From: an uncultured Gammaproteobacteria bacterium
GTDB taxonomy: Bacteria > Pseudomonadota > Gammaproteobacteria > UBA6429 > Thiohalophilaceae
Direction of reading: 5' to 3'
Assembly (NCBI GenBank): GCA_937967995.1
Contig: CALBTB010000009.1
Location: 558,001 to 622,000, forward strand
Length of the DNA: 64,000 bases
The notes below the pieces were generated by a model. The model searched no databases. It was not told the DNA's origin and worked only from the letters and a program-made list of their open reading frames with translations. This document shows positions 52,921 to 61,749 of this stretch, piece by piece. The first letter of the stretch is position 1, and each line of letters starts with the position of its first letter. Made by a program: the position numbers and the translations under genes.

Positions 52921-53379
52921 GTGCAAAAGAAGCCACTGAAGATCGCGAAAGCATTGCGACAGGTCAGTATGTGGGTTCACCCGGAAGGTCTGGTTAACGG
53001 TTCGATCTACGTCACCATCGGTGAAGACAATCAGTCCCGCGAAGATCCCAAGTACGTTCTGAATGACGACTCCCCGTTCCTGGTTTTAAAACGTGATGGG
53101 CCGGACAGTCTGCGTTTTTATAATCGTTCGTCCATCGTGAGAGTGGAGTACGAAGAAAACAAACCGAACGACGATCGCAATACCACCCTGCCATGTCGAG
53201 TCACCATGATGGATGGCTCCGTGATTAACGGTGATATTGTCGAGGTACTGCCCAATGATCATTCGCGTCTTTACGATTACCTGAATCAGTCAAATACCCG
53301 CTTTCTGAGACTTTTCACTTCAGACTCGCAGGTATGCATGCTAAACAAATCTTATGTCATCCAGGTAACAAGTGCATAA
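52921..53379 (+). CDS. small beta-rich protein of unknown function heading the kinase-PilT-FHA operon
   Basis: The GTG at 52921 is chosen because GGAGGGAG lies five bases upstream. An open frame from 52831 has no ribosome-binding site. The 152-residue protein has no signal or membrane segment. It reads as alternating strands, with the segments VSMWVHPEGLVNGSIYV, LRFYNRSSIVRVEYEE and VTMMDGSVINGDIVEV, then DYLNQSNTRFLRLFTSD and NKSYVIQV. The pattern of a DGxxIxG turn followed by a strand and closing Asn-Lys resembles Sm-like small barrels. The function is unknown; it is probably a regulatory or binding partner of the four genes downstream. Confidence 0.75.
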   Translation: MQKKPLKIAKALRQVSMWVHPEGLVNGSIYVTIGEDNQSREDPKYVLNDDSPFLVLKRDGPDSLRFYNRSSIVRVEYEENKPNDDRNTTLPCRVTMMDGSVINGDIVEVLPNDHSRLYDYLNQSNTRFLRLFTSDSQVCMLNKSYVIQVTSA

Positions 53380-53406
53380 GATTAAAATATAACATGATAG
53401 AGAGAC

Positions 53407-55743
53407 ATGAGCCTTTTAGACAGTTTCAAGGCAAATAAAGCAATTGATGTTATTCTGGCATCGGATAACCCGAAAGATCCCGAATTCATCAGCGCTGTCA
53501 GTAAAATCAAGCAAATTGGGAGAGCGGCCGTTCCCAAACTGGTTGATGCGTTACTGGATGTGCCGGGTAACGCCATGCTGGAAAGTCTGCTATCAACACT
53601 CCTGACAAATAAAACGCTGCCTGAGTACATTGATGCCCTGGCCGAACCAAACAAGAAACTGGTAACCAGCATCGGACGTATCCTGATCGAAAACAATGCC
53701 TACGATCCGAACCTGTTACTGAAAGTGCTGGATGATCCGGAAATCCCCAAGAAAGTCCTGTTACAAATCCTGGCGACTAAAAAAGATCGTCTCAACACCC
53801 GCAAAGTCATCGCCCTGCTTGAATCACCGGACAAAACCAAACGCACCATTGCATTTAATCTCATTGATGCGGTGGCATCAGAAGACGCCATACCTTATTT
53901 ATTACAATATACAGAAGATTCTGACGCGACAACACGGCTGCAGATAGTGCGTGCACTTTCCAACTTTAATACCGAACCGGTCAAAAACGCACTCATCAAG
54001 GCGCTGACTGATTCAAACAAACTGGTGCGACAGGCCGCTCTGGATGGCATTTCGCGGCAAAAACTGCCGGTCACCGCACCCACCCTGTGTCCCTTGCTCA
54101 GTGATCCGGATATGACGGTACAGTCCAAAGCCATCGATGCCCTGATACAGGTGCGTGATCCCAATACCGTTGCTCATCTGATACCGGTTTTAAATGATGA
54201 TTCCGAATATGTACGACGCGCTGCTGTTGAAGTCCTGAATGAAATAGCCGACCCTCGCTCCATTAAAGATTTACTCACCGCCATGCGTGATACGGACTGG
54301 TGGGTACGCGTACGCGCTGCAGATGCACTCGGCTCAATCGGCGGTCCGCGTGTCGTTGAAGCGGTCATCAGTTTATTGTCCGAGGATGATGAATTCCTGC
54401 GCCGTACCGCCGTTGAAATTCTCAATTCAGTAAAAGACGAGCGTGCATATTTTTACCTCGTCAAGGCACTGGATGACGATGACTGGTGGGTACGCGAACG
54501 CGCGGTTGATGCCCTTGGCCAGATGGGTGACAAACGTGCGTTACCAGAATTACTCAAGGCATTGGAAAAATATCCCGAATCTTCACATGTGATCGTCAAA
54601 GCCCTGGTGGTGCTGGGTGATGATGACATTGTTCAGCAATTGATGGAAATGGCGAACAATGAATCCGGTGATCGACGCAAGGAACTGTTACTGGCCATCA
54701 GCGAGTTTGCCAAGGAAGACACTCTGGAAAAAGAAGCACCAATTGAAGAACTGAAAACCCGGGTTATCGACCGCGACAAAACAGCACAGCCTGCAGCAAC
54801 ATCAGCCGCGGAGTCATCCAGGGCAGAGGAAACCAGCGCCGGCATCCTGGATATGTCCACCAGTTCTGCCGGTGCCGAATTTGCGCATGTCGTCGACGCC
54901 ACCAAGTTTTCTCCCGGGTTCATTATTGCCAATCGTTACAAGGTCGTGAAACAAATCGGTAAGGGTGCATTTGGTGTTGTTGTGCTGGTCGAGGACATGA
55001 TGGTAAATGAAGAAATTATCCTGAAATTTCTTAATGCCCATATGTCTTCCGATGAAAACGTCATTGAGCGCTTCATTCATGAACTACGCTACGCGCGTAA
55101 GATTACACATGAAAATATTATTCGCATCTATGATTTCATTACTTTTGGCAACTCATACGCCATTTCCATGGAATATTTCAAGAGCCACTCACTGGCATTT
55201 GAGATCAAGACCAATAAAAACCCCAGCACCAAACGCATACTGGAACTATTCAAGCAGATCTGTCACGGCGTCGGGTTTGCGCATTCCCGCAATGTGGTGC
55301 ACCGGGATCTGAAGCCAGCCAACATTCTGGTGGATGAAAATGATGTGGTAAAAATCGTGGATTTTGGCCTGGCCGCGGCAGCCTCGTCGGCTGACTCGCG
55401 CATTACCCGCACCGGCATTCTTGTCGGTACACCGACCTATATGGCGCCAGAGCAGGTTCGTGCTCGAACAATTGACCATCGCACGGATATATACAGCCTG
55501 GGTGTACTGATGTACGAAATTTTTGTTGGCCGCCCACCTTACAAGGGTGAAGATCACCTTGCGACCCTGTTTCAGCACGTGGAAGGCAAGGCCCTTCCGC
55601 CGCATCAGGCCAATCCAAAGATATCCGAACAACTCAGTCATGTTATTATGAAGACCATGGCCCTCAAGCCCGAGGACCGTTACCAGACTACGGATGATCT
55701 GCTAATAGCCATAGAGGAAGTGCTTGCCCAGGAGGCTGCCTGA
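53407..55743 (+). CDS. HEAT-repeat serine/threonine protein kinase
   Basis: This 778-residue cytoplasmic protein joins about ten HEAT-like repeats (about residues 1-450; for example DWWVRVRAADALGSIGG and DWWVRERAVDALGQMGD) to a linker rich in Ala, Ser and Glu. A Hanks-type kinase domain follows (about 511-778). All catalytic residues are present: Gly loop from 518 (GKGAFGVV), Lys540, Glu559, HRD at 632-634 with Lys636, DFG from 652, a Thr-containing activation loop (TRTGILVGTPTYMAPE) and the closing Arg. There is no membrane segment and no sensor domain, unlike PknB types. The HEAT solenoid is the probable target- or scaffold-binding part. Its stop overlaps the next start as TGATG. Confidence 0.92.
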   Translation: MSLLDSFKANKAIDVILASDNPKDPEFISAVSKIKQIGRAAVPKLVDALLDVPGNAMLESLLSTLLTNKTLPEYIDALAEPNKKLVTSIGRILIENNAYDPNLLLKVLDDPEIPKKVLLQILATKKDRLNTRKVIALLESPDKTKRTIAFNLIDAVASEDAIPYLLQYTEDSDATTRLQIVRALSNFNTEPVKNALIKALTDSNKLVRQAALDGISRQKLPVTAPTLCPLLSDPDMTVQSKAIDALIQVRDPNTVAHLIPVLNDDSEYVRRAAVEVLNEIADPRSIKDLLTAMRDTDWWVRVRAADALGSIGGPRVVEAVISLLSEDDEFLRRTAVEILNSVKDERAYFYLVKALDDDDWWVRERAVDALGQMGDKRALPELLKALEKYPESSHVIVKALVVLGDDDIVQQLMEMANNESGDRRKELLLAISEFAKEDTLEKEAPIEELKTRVIDRDKTAQPAATSAAESSRAEETSAGILDMSTSSAGAEFAHVVDATKFSPGFIIANRYKVVKQIGKGAFGVVVLVEDMMVNEEIILKFLNAHMSSDENVIERFIHELRYARKITHENIIRIYDFITFGNSYAISMEYFKSHSLAFEIKTNKNPSTKRILELFKQICHGVGFAHSRNVVHRDLKPANILVDENDVVKIVDFGLAAAASSADSRITRTGILVGTPTYMAPEQVRARTIDHRTDIYSLGVLMYEIFVGRPPYKGEDHLATLFQHVEGKALPPHQANPKISEQLSHVIMKTMALKPEDRYQTTDDLLIAIEEVLAQEAA

Positions 55744-56840
55744 TGACAGCACGTATCAACGCCTTTCTGCAACTTGGCAGACAACAGGGCGGTTCTGACA
55801 TTCATTTTGCCGTCGGTACCCCGCCCATGGTCCGGCTGCACGGTGAGTTGACCCCGATAAAATACCGGGATTTAACCGAAACCGAACTGCAGGAACTGAC
55901 CCGCGAAATCCTCAGCCCGGTTCAGCTTGAACAGTTCAATAAGGGAGAAGATCTGGACTTCTCCTACGAAGACCCGGAAGTGGGCCGGTTTCGTGTCAAC
56001 ATGTTTCACAAAGTCACCGGCATTGGTGCGGCATTCCGTGCCATTGCACCAAAAATTCCCAGTTTTGCAGATTTGAAATTACCACCCGTGGTGGAAAAAT
56101 TCATGCATGCCACTCAGGGCCTGGTGCTGGTGACCGGCGCCACGGGTACCGGCAAGTCGACGACTCTGGCGGCCATGATCGACTGGATTAATTCAAACCG
56201 TCGTTACAATATTATTACGCTGGAAGATCCCATCGAATATATTCACCCCAGCAAACAATCTCTGGTCATTCAGCGTGCCGTCGGGCCACATGTTTCCGGT
56301 TTTACCGAGGGTTTACGTGCCGCTTTGCGGGAAGACCCGGATGTGATTCTGGTCGGCGAGCTACGTGATACGGATACCATTTCCATGGCCATGACGGCCG
56401 CGGAAACCGGCCACCTGGTTCTCGGTACCCTGCATACCGCCAATGCAGTAAAAAGTCTGGATCGAATCATTGATGCTATGCCCACCTCGCAAAAGAAACT
56501 GACCCGCTCATTTCTGGCACAACATCTCAATGCCGTACTTAGTCAGAAACTGATTCGCAGTATTGACGGCCGTTATCGTCGCGCCGTGGTAGAAATCATG
56601 ATTAATACACCGGCCATTGGTAACCTGATCCTGACGAACAAGATCTTCCAGATTCCTTCCATAATCCAGACCAGCCGTGACATGGGCATGCAGTTACTGG
56701 ATCAGGCCCTGCTGGAAGTGGTACAGAACAAGGAAGTCGATCCGGATGATGCATACATACATGCCACAGATAAAAAACTGTTCCAGCGTTTTGTCACGAA
56801 TCCGGAACTGATTCCGCAGGTTAATCTGGCGGTAACCTGA
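55743..56840 (+). CDS. PilT-family secretion/retraction ATPase (first copy)
   Basis: This 365-residue hexameric-type ATPase has an N-terminal PAS-like domain (GGSDIHFAVGTPPMVRLHGEL). The core has Walker A G132-ATGTGKS, Asp box (LEDPIEYIH), Walker B (DPDVILVGELRD) and His box (LGTLHTANA). It is PilT-like rather than GspE/PilB-like, being short and lacking the Cys4 zinc site. PilT ATPases disassemble type IV pili. No pilin or platform gene is beside it, and the canonical pilT-pilU pair normally lies near yggS-proC. It is coupled to the kinase and followed by a second copy after one base. Confidence 0.93.
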   Translation: MTARINAFLQLGRQQGGSDIHFAVGTPPMVRLHGELTPIKYRDLTETELQELTREILSPVQLEQFNKGEDLDFSYEDPEVGRFRVNMFHKVTGIGAAFRAIAPKIPSFADLKLPPVVEKFMHATQGLVLVTGATGTGKSTTLAAMIDWINSNRRYNIITLEDPIEYIHPSKQSLVIQRAVGPHVSGFTEGLRAALREDPDVILVGELRDTDTISMAMTAAETGHLVLGTLHTANAVKSLDRIIDAMPTSQKKLTRSFLAQHLNAVLSQKLIRSIDGRYRRAVVEIMINTPAIGNLILTNKIFQIPSIIQTSRDMGMQLLDQALLEVVQNKEVDPDDAYIHATDKKLFQRFVTNPELIPQVNLAVT

Positions 56841-56841
56841 T

Positions 56842-57957
56842 ATGCAGCGCATCAATACATTTCTGGACATGGTACTTGAACAGGGTGGATCGGACCTGCA
56901 TATTGTTGCCGGCAATCCACCCCGCATTCGCCTGCACGGTATTGCCTACAAGGTAAAATACCGCGACCTGAGTGCCGATGATGTACACGATCTGCTTTAT
57001 GGCATTATTCCAGAATCCAATCGCGCCGAACTGACCGAAAAAGGGAATACTGATTTTGCCTATGAATTCAGTGATGATGGGCGTTTTCGGGTCAATGTCT
57101 TTCAGCACTTTGGCGGGCTGGGTGCGGTATTTCGTGCCATCCCGACAAAAATCGTCAGCCTGAATGAACTGGGCTTGCCGCCAATCGTCAAGAACCTGAC
57201 CCGAAACCGAAAAGGACTCATCCTGGTCACAGGTCCAACCGGTTCCGGTAAGTCGACCACACTGGCTTCAATGATCGATTTTATTAATAGTGAACGCCGT
57301 GGCCATATCATTACCATCGAAGATCCGGTTGAATTTCTGCACCAGGGTAAAAAATGCCTTTTCAGCCAGCGTGAAGTTGGCACCCACACAAAATCATTTT
57401 CCCGTGCACTGATGTCAGCATTACGGGAAGATCCGGATGTCATTCTGATTGGTGAAATGCGCGATCATGAAACCATTCATCTTGCACTGACCGCCGCGGA
57501 AATGGGTATTCTGGTCATGGCAACCCTGCACACCAATGGTGCCGCGGCCTCGGTTGAGCGTATAATCAATGCCTTTCCTGCCGGTGAGGAACCCTACGTA
57601 CGTACCATGCTTTCCACATCCATGATTGGTGTGATTTCACAGCAACTGGTCAGGAAAAAAGACAACAAGGGCCGGGCCGCTGCTGTTGAGATACTTATCA
57701 ACAATACGGCTGTCTCCAACCTGATTCGTGAAGGGAAAATTGACCAGATCGAGAATGTTATTCAAAGTGGCGGTATGGTTGGCATGCAGCGTATGGATAC
57801 TTCGCTGATGCGGTTACTGGACGCGGACTTAATCACGCCGGAAGAAGCCTATTTCAAATCGCGTAATAAACCTGATTTTGAACACTTGCTGGAAGGCCGT
57901 GAAGTAGTGGAAAATGAAGTTGATTCTGACGAGTCAGACGCGGTTAGCATGAATTAA
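56842..57957 (+). CDS. PilT-family secretion/retraction ATPase (second copy)
   Basis: This 371-residue protein has the same fold as its upstream neighbour. Its N-terminal domain has GGSDLHIVAGNPPRIRLHG, Walker A starts at G131 (GPTGSGKS), the Asp box is IEDPVEFLH, Walker B is DPDVILIGEMRD and the His box is MATLHTNGA. The C-terminus is acidic and longer (EVVENEVDSDESDAVS), like the tail often seen in PilU. The two copies may work as a PilT/PilU-like heteromeric motor. The core motifs suggest that both are active enzymes. One base separates the stop of the first copy from this ATG. Confidence 0.93.
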   Translation: MQRINTFLDMVLEQGGSDLHIVAGNPPRIRLHGIAYKVKYRDLSADDVHDLLYGIIPESNRAELTEKGNTDFAYEFSDDGRFRVNVFQHFGGLGAVFRAIPTKIVSLNELGLPPIVKNLTRNRKGLILVTGPTGSGKSTTLASMIDFINSERRGHIITIEDPVEFLHQGKKCLFSQREVGTHTKSFSRALMSALREDPDVILIGEMRDHETIHLALTAAEMGILVMATLHTNGAAASVERIINAFPAGEEPYVRTMLSTSMIGVISQQLVRKKDNKGRAAAVEILINNTAVSNLIREGKIDQIENVIQSGGMVGMQRMDTSLMRLLDADLITPEEAYFKSRNKPDFEHLLEGREVVENEVDSDESDAVSMN

Positions 57958-57979
57958 AATTATAAATGAGGACGATTTT

Positions 57980-58648
57980 GTGGCAAAACTTATAATGACA
58001 CTGGATGGCGCTATCATACGTGAATTTATGATCGACAAGGACAGTATAAGCATCGGTCGTAAACATGGTAATGACATCCAGCTCAATGACCTGACCGTCA
58101 GTGGCCGCCACGCGCTGATTACAGTCATGAATGAATCCACTTATATTGATGATCTGGGCAGCACAAACGGTACATTGCTGAATGGCAGCCGGGTTGCCAA
58201 ATCGGTCTTGAGTCACGGTGACCTGGTGCAGGTTGGGAATTACCAGTTTACGTATTTCGAGGACGAAAACGAAGTTTATGAACCAACCATGTTTTTGCGC
58301 GCAGAAATCGAAGACACGCAAATCATGGAAGTCAATCCACCTAAAGATACAGATGTTAAAGGTGCTCCACTGGCGGGCGTCAAAATTCTCAATGGCCCGT
58401 TAAAAACCAAAATACTGGAGCTACGTAAGCCGTTCAATACATTGGGTTTCAACGGTATCAAAATGGCCATGATTGCACGCACCAATGACGGTTATACACT
58501 GACCGCCATTAAAAACACCAAATTGCGTCGTGCCAATGATGTACCGGTTGTGAATGGCAAGCAGGTCGGCGATGACCCGGTAACATTGAAAAGTCATGAC
58601 GTTATCGAACTGACCGGCACCCAGATGGAATTTTTCTTTATCGGGTAA
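57980..58648 (+). CDS. FHA-domain protein with degenerate second FHA-like domain
   Basis: This 222-residue protein starts at GTG 57980. The N-terminal FHA domain (1-95) has all phosphothreonine-binding residues: Gly26-Arg27, Ser41 to His44 (SGRH) and Asn63-Gly64 (STNG). The C-terminal part (about 128-222) has the same strand pattern but lacks the SxxH and STNG residues, so it is probably an FHA-like fold with no phosphopeptide site. The linker holds EPTMFLRAE (Thr103), similar in spacing to the phosphorylated motif of GarA/OdhI. It is a likely reader of the kinase encoded upstream. Confidence 0.9.
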   Translation: MAKLIMTLDGAIIREFMIDKDSISIGRKHGNDIQLNDLTVSGRHALITVMNESTYIDDLGSTNGTLLNGSRVAKSVLSHGDLVQVGNYQFTYFEDENEVYEPTMFLRAEIEDTQIMEVNPPKDTDVKGAPLAGVKILNGPLKTKILELRKPFNTLGFNGIKMAMIARTNDGYTLTAIKNTKLRRANDVPVVNGKQVGDDPVTLKSHDVIELTGTQMEFFFIG

Positions 58649-58650
58649 CG

Positions 58651-61600
58651 CTAGCGGGTTTTGTCCCGCGCAAACACATCGACACCGGCCATAAACAGGG
58701 CCGGAATCATCACCAGCGTAATCAGGGTGGCAAAGATAAGCCCCCACGACAGCGCCAGTGCCATGGATGATACAAACGGATCCAGTCCACCCCAGCCATA
58801 TGCGGTTGGCAACAGGCCAACAATGGTCGTGATCGCAGTAAGTAGCACCGCTCGCAAACGCCGGCGCCCGGCCATGATAATGGCATCGTATCGTGACATT
58901 CCTTCTTTAATGAATCGCTGAATAAACACAAGCAAAATAAGCGAACTGTTCACTACTACACCGGTCAGTGCTACGGTGCCAAGTGTCGACATGAATGACA
59001 ACGGCATCGGTTTCCATATCAGTGAATGAATGTAAAAACTCAGAATAACACCAATAACACCGAATGGGATGGCCAGCATCACAGCAAAGGGATAACCCAG
59101 GTTGTTAAACTGAATGGAAAGTATAAAAAATATGGCAATAAGAGCAAAACCAAACGCGGCCAGCAAGTCGACCATCGATTCCTGGTTTTTTTCATTTTCT
59201 CCGCCGTAATTCACCGTTACCCTGTTTGCCAGTTCGGATGACAACCATTTTTCCTGTTCCTCAGCAACTTTACTGTTCAATTCCGCACTGGTGAGTATTT
59301 TCGGATCAATATTCGCCATGACATTGATAACCCGCTGACCATCCTTGTGCCGAATCGTTGTATACCCTTCCCGTTCGGACAACGTGGCAATTTTATTCAG
59401 CGTTACCATGCCACCGCGGCTGTTGGGTATCTGCAGGTTGTACAATTGTGTTAACTGTTGTTCGAATGATTCTTCCGGAAACTGAATCGCCACGTCGACT
59501 TCTTCTGTGCCCCAGCGGGTCGTCGTTATTTTCAAACCATCCACTGCTGCGCGTACATGGGTGGAAGCTGTGGCAAGATCAATACCCGCGTATGCCGCCA
59601 GTGCCCGATCGAATTCGATGTGTAGTTCTGCATCGCCGGGCAACAGATCGCTCTCAAGCGTCGTAATCCCGTCAATGTTTTTCAGGTATGTCATCAGGCT
59701 GGCAGCGGCCTGCTTGCTGTGTTCATAGTTATCACCGATCAGTTCTACCTGCAGCGCACGACCGGTCGGTGGCCCCGGCTGGACTTCTTCAAACGCAAAA
59801 TCCAGTTTCGGATAGCGCCGGTTTAATTGTTCCTTGAGCGCGAACATATCATTCAATGCATCGTGTTCGGGACGTGTTACAGACGATGTATAAATGACAC
59901 GTATTTGTCCAAAGCGACTGCCTTTTTGTACCGTCGGGTCACCCGAGTCCTTGGAAGTCTGACCTGTTGTTATGAGAGTTGCTTCAAGATACTCAGGATT
60001 AACATGGCTCCTGACATCCCGGTCAATTTTGCGCATGGTTTTACGCATATCATCCAGACTGGTGCCGGGATCACCGGTTATCCTGACTATATACTGTTCG
60101 ATACCCACCGGCGGGAATAACTGAAACCGCAGTTCCACAACCGCCAGTGCAATAGACCCTGCCAGAAGTAACACGGACAGGATCACCATTAACCAGTGAT
60201 GACGCAAAGTGACGCCGAGAAACCGGGCATATTGTTCTTCCAGCCACTGTAACCAGCGACGCTCTTCTGGTTTTTTTGCCGGGTTGGTCAGGTGTGCCAC
60301 ATGGTTTGGCAGGATCAGGAAAGATTCCAGCCAGGACAAAACCAGCAGCAGGATCACTACAATGGGAATCGCGATAATAAATTTTCCAATGATGCCGGAA
60401 ACAAACATTAATGGCAGAAATGCCACCACGGTCGTCAGGATCGTTGTCGTCACCGGCCCCATCAGTTCCCGGGCACCAGTCACTGCCGCCTGGTTGGGTG
60501 GCATGCCCTGTTCCATATGGTACGCGATATTCTCGCCAACAATAATCGCATCATCCACTAGCATGCCAAGCACCATGATAAATCCCATCATGGAAATGAG
60601 ATTCAGGGTGACGCCCATTATATAAAGAATAAACAGGCCAAACAAAAAGACGATGGGCAGCCCCAGTGTGGTTGAAACAGATACCGAAGGGCGCAGGAAT
60701 AATACGAGCGTCAATAACACCAGAAAGGCACCGACCAGACCGTTGTTTGTCAGTACCCCCAGTCTCAGTCGCGCAAAGCGGGAAAAATCTTCAAAGGAAT
60801 CAATTTCGATGTCCGCGCCATATTTATCATTTACCGTTGCCAGATAGGCCTTGACGCGATCAACCGTATCAATAATATCTGCATCGGACTGTTTCATAAC
60901 AACCATGTGGATCGCCGGCTTGCCACTGACGTCCTGATAGATTCTGGCTTTCTCAAGGGTCGCTTTAACCGTCGCCACATCCTTAACACGCAGACCCTGT
61001 CCCATTTCGTTGGCACGCAATACCAGGTTCGCCACCTGGTCTGCATTTTCATATTCACCGACGATTCGTACTATCTTCTGACCTTCCGCGGTATCGATGG
61101 CACCACCCGATGCATTCACATTCCATTTGGCGATGACATCGGCAATCTGGCCGACAGTAATGCGGTGTTCGCGTAATTTTTCCGGATCCACGACGACACT
61201 GATTTCGGCCTTACGATCTCCCTGCACCTGCACGCGCCCAACACCTTCCAGACGCAACAGGTCATCCTCAATTTTCGTACCCAGTTGCTTGATGGTCAGA
61301 TCATCCCATGGCGCAGAGATCGCCAGCTGGATAACGGGAAACACGCGTGCATCCACTTCCACAACATAGGGCTCGTCGGGTAAATCCGATGGTAATTTAG
61401 CGCGGTCGATAGCAAGCTGAACTTCATTGGCAATGCCGTCACGATTTGTGGCATCCGGATCCAGTTCCAGTACAACCGTCGCCGATCCGGGAAAGGCCAC
61501 CGATGACATCTTGTCGATACCGGACAGCGTTTTGAGTTCCTGCTCAATCGGAATTACGATCAGACGCTCGACGTCCTGCGGTGAGGCACCGGGTTGCAGC

Positions 61601-61749
61601 ACGTTGATATGAATCATATCGAGATTTACATTGGGAAACGCCTCGCGATTCATTTTCACAATGGCGAAACCACCCAGGAATAAAATAAATACAGAAATCA
61701 ACGCCACCACCAGGCCGCGTTCCGCCATAAACCGAATAATCGCTGTCAT
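58651..61749 (-). CDS. RND-family efflux pump inner-membrane permease
   Basis: This 1032-residue proton-driven pump has the RND layout of 12 membrane helices, two large periplasmic loops, and pseudo-duplicated halves. The proton-relay Asp pair is present in GMLVDDAIIVGENIAYH. The helix-10 Lys of AcrB is replaced (GVVVNSSLILLV), as in many HAE-2-type RND proteins. No substrate can be assigned. It overlaps the tolC stop by 4 nt, and its 3' end is 2 bp from the convergent FHA gene. An adaptor gene is missing from the operon as seen here. Confidence 0.93.
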   Translation of the reverse strand: MTAIIRFMAERGLVVALISVFILFLGGFAIVKMNREAFPNVNLDMIHINVLQPGASPQDVERLIVIPIEQELKTLSGIDKMSSVAFPGSATVVLELDPDATNRDGIANEVQLAIDRAKLPSDLPDEPYVVEVDARVFPVIQLAISAPWDDLTIKQLGTKIEDDLLRLEGVGRVQVQGDRKAEISVVVDPEKLREHRITVGQIADVIAKWNVNASGGAIDTAEGQKIVRIVGEYENADQVANLVLRANEMGQGLRVKDVATVKATLEKARIYQDVSGKPAIHMVVMKQSDADIIDTVDRVKAYLATVNDKYGADIEIDSFEDFSRFARLRLGVLTNNGLVGAFLVLLTLVLFLRPSVSVSTTLGLPIVFLFGLFILYIMGVTLNLISMMGFIMVLGMLVDDAIIVGENIAYHMEQGMPPNQAAVTGARELMGPVTTTILTTVVAFLPLMFVSGIIGKFIIAIPIVVILLLVLSWLESFLILPNHVAHLTNPAKKPEERRWLQWLEEQYARFLGVTLRHHWLMVILSVLLLAGSIALAVVELRFQLFPPVGIEQYIVRITGDPGTSLDDMRKTMRKIDRDVRSHVNPEYLEATLITTGQTSKDSGDPTVQKGSRFGQIRVIYTSSVTRPEHDALNDMFALKEQLNRRYPKLDFAFEEVQPGPPTGRALQVELIGDNYEHSKQAAASLMTYLKNIDGITTLESDLLPGDAELHIEFDRALAAYAGIDLATASTHVRAAVDGLKITTTRWGTEEVDVAIQFPEESFEQQLTQLYNLQIPNSRGGMVTLNKIATLSEREGYTTIRHKDGQRVINVMANIDPKILTSAELNSKVAEEQEKWLSSELANRVTVNYGGENEKNQESMVDLLAAFGFALIAIFFILSIQFNNLGYPFAVMLAIPFGVIGVILSFYIHSLIWKPMPLSFMSTLGTVALTGVVVNSSLILLVFIQRFIKEGMSRYDAIIMAGRRRLRAVLLTAITTIVGLLPTAYGWGGLDPFVSSMALALSWGLIFATLITLVMIPALFMAGVDVFARDKTR

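Noticed and set aside
58654..58669. GCGGG-CCCGC hairpin near the RND stop as a bidirectional terminator.
   Set aside because: The stem is only five pairs, lies inside the coding end of the RND gene, and no T-run follows on either strand.
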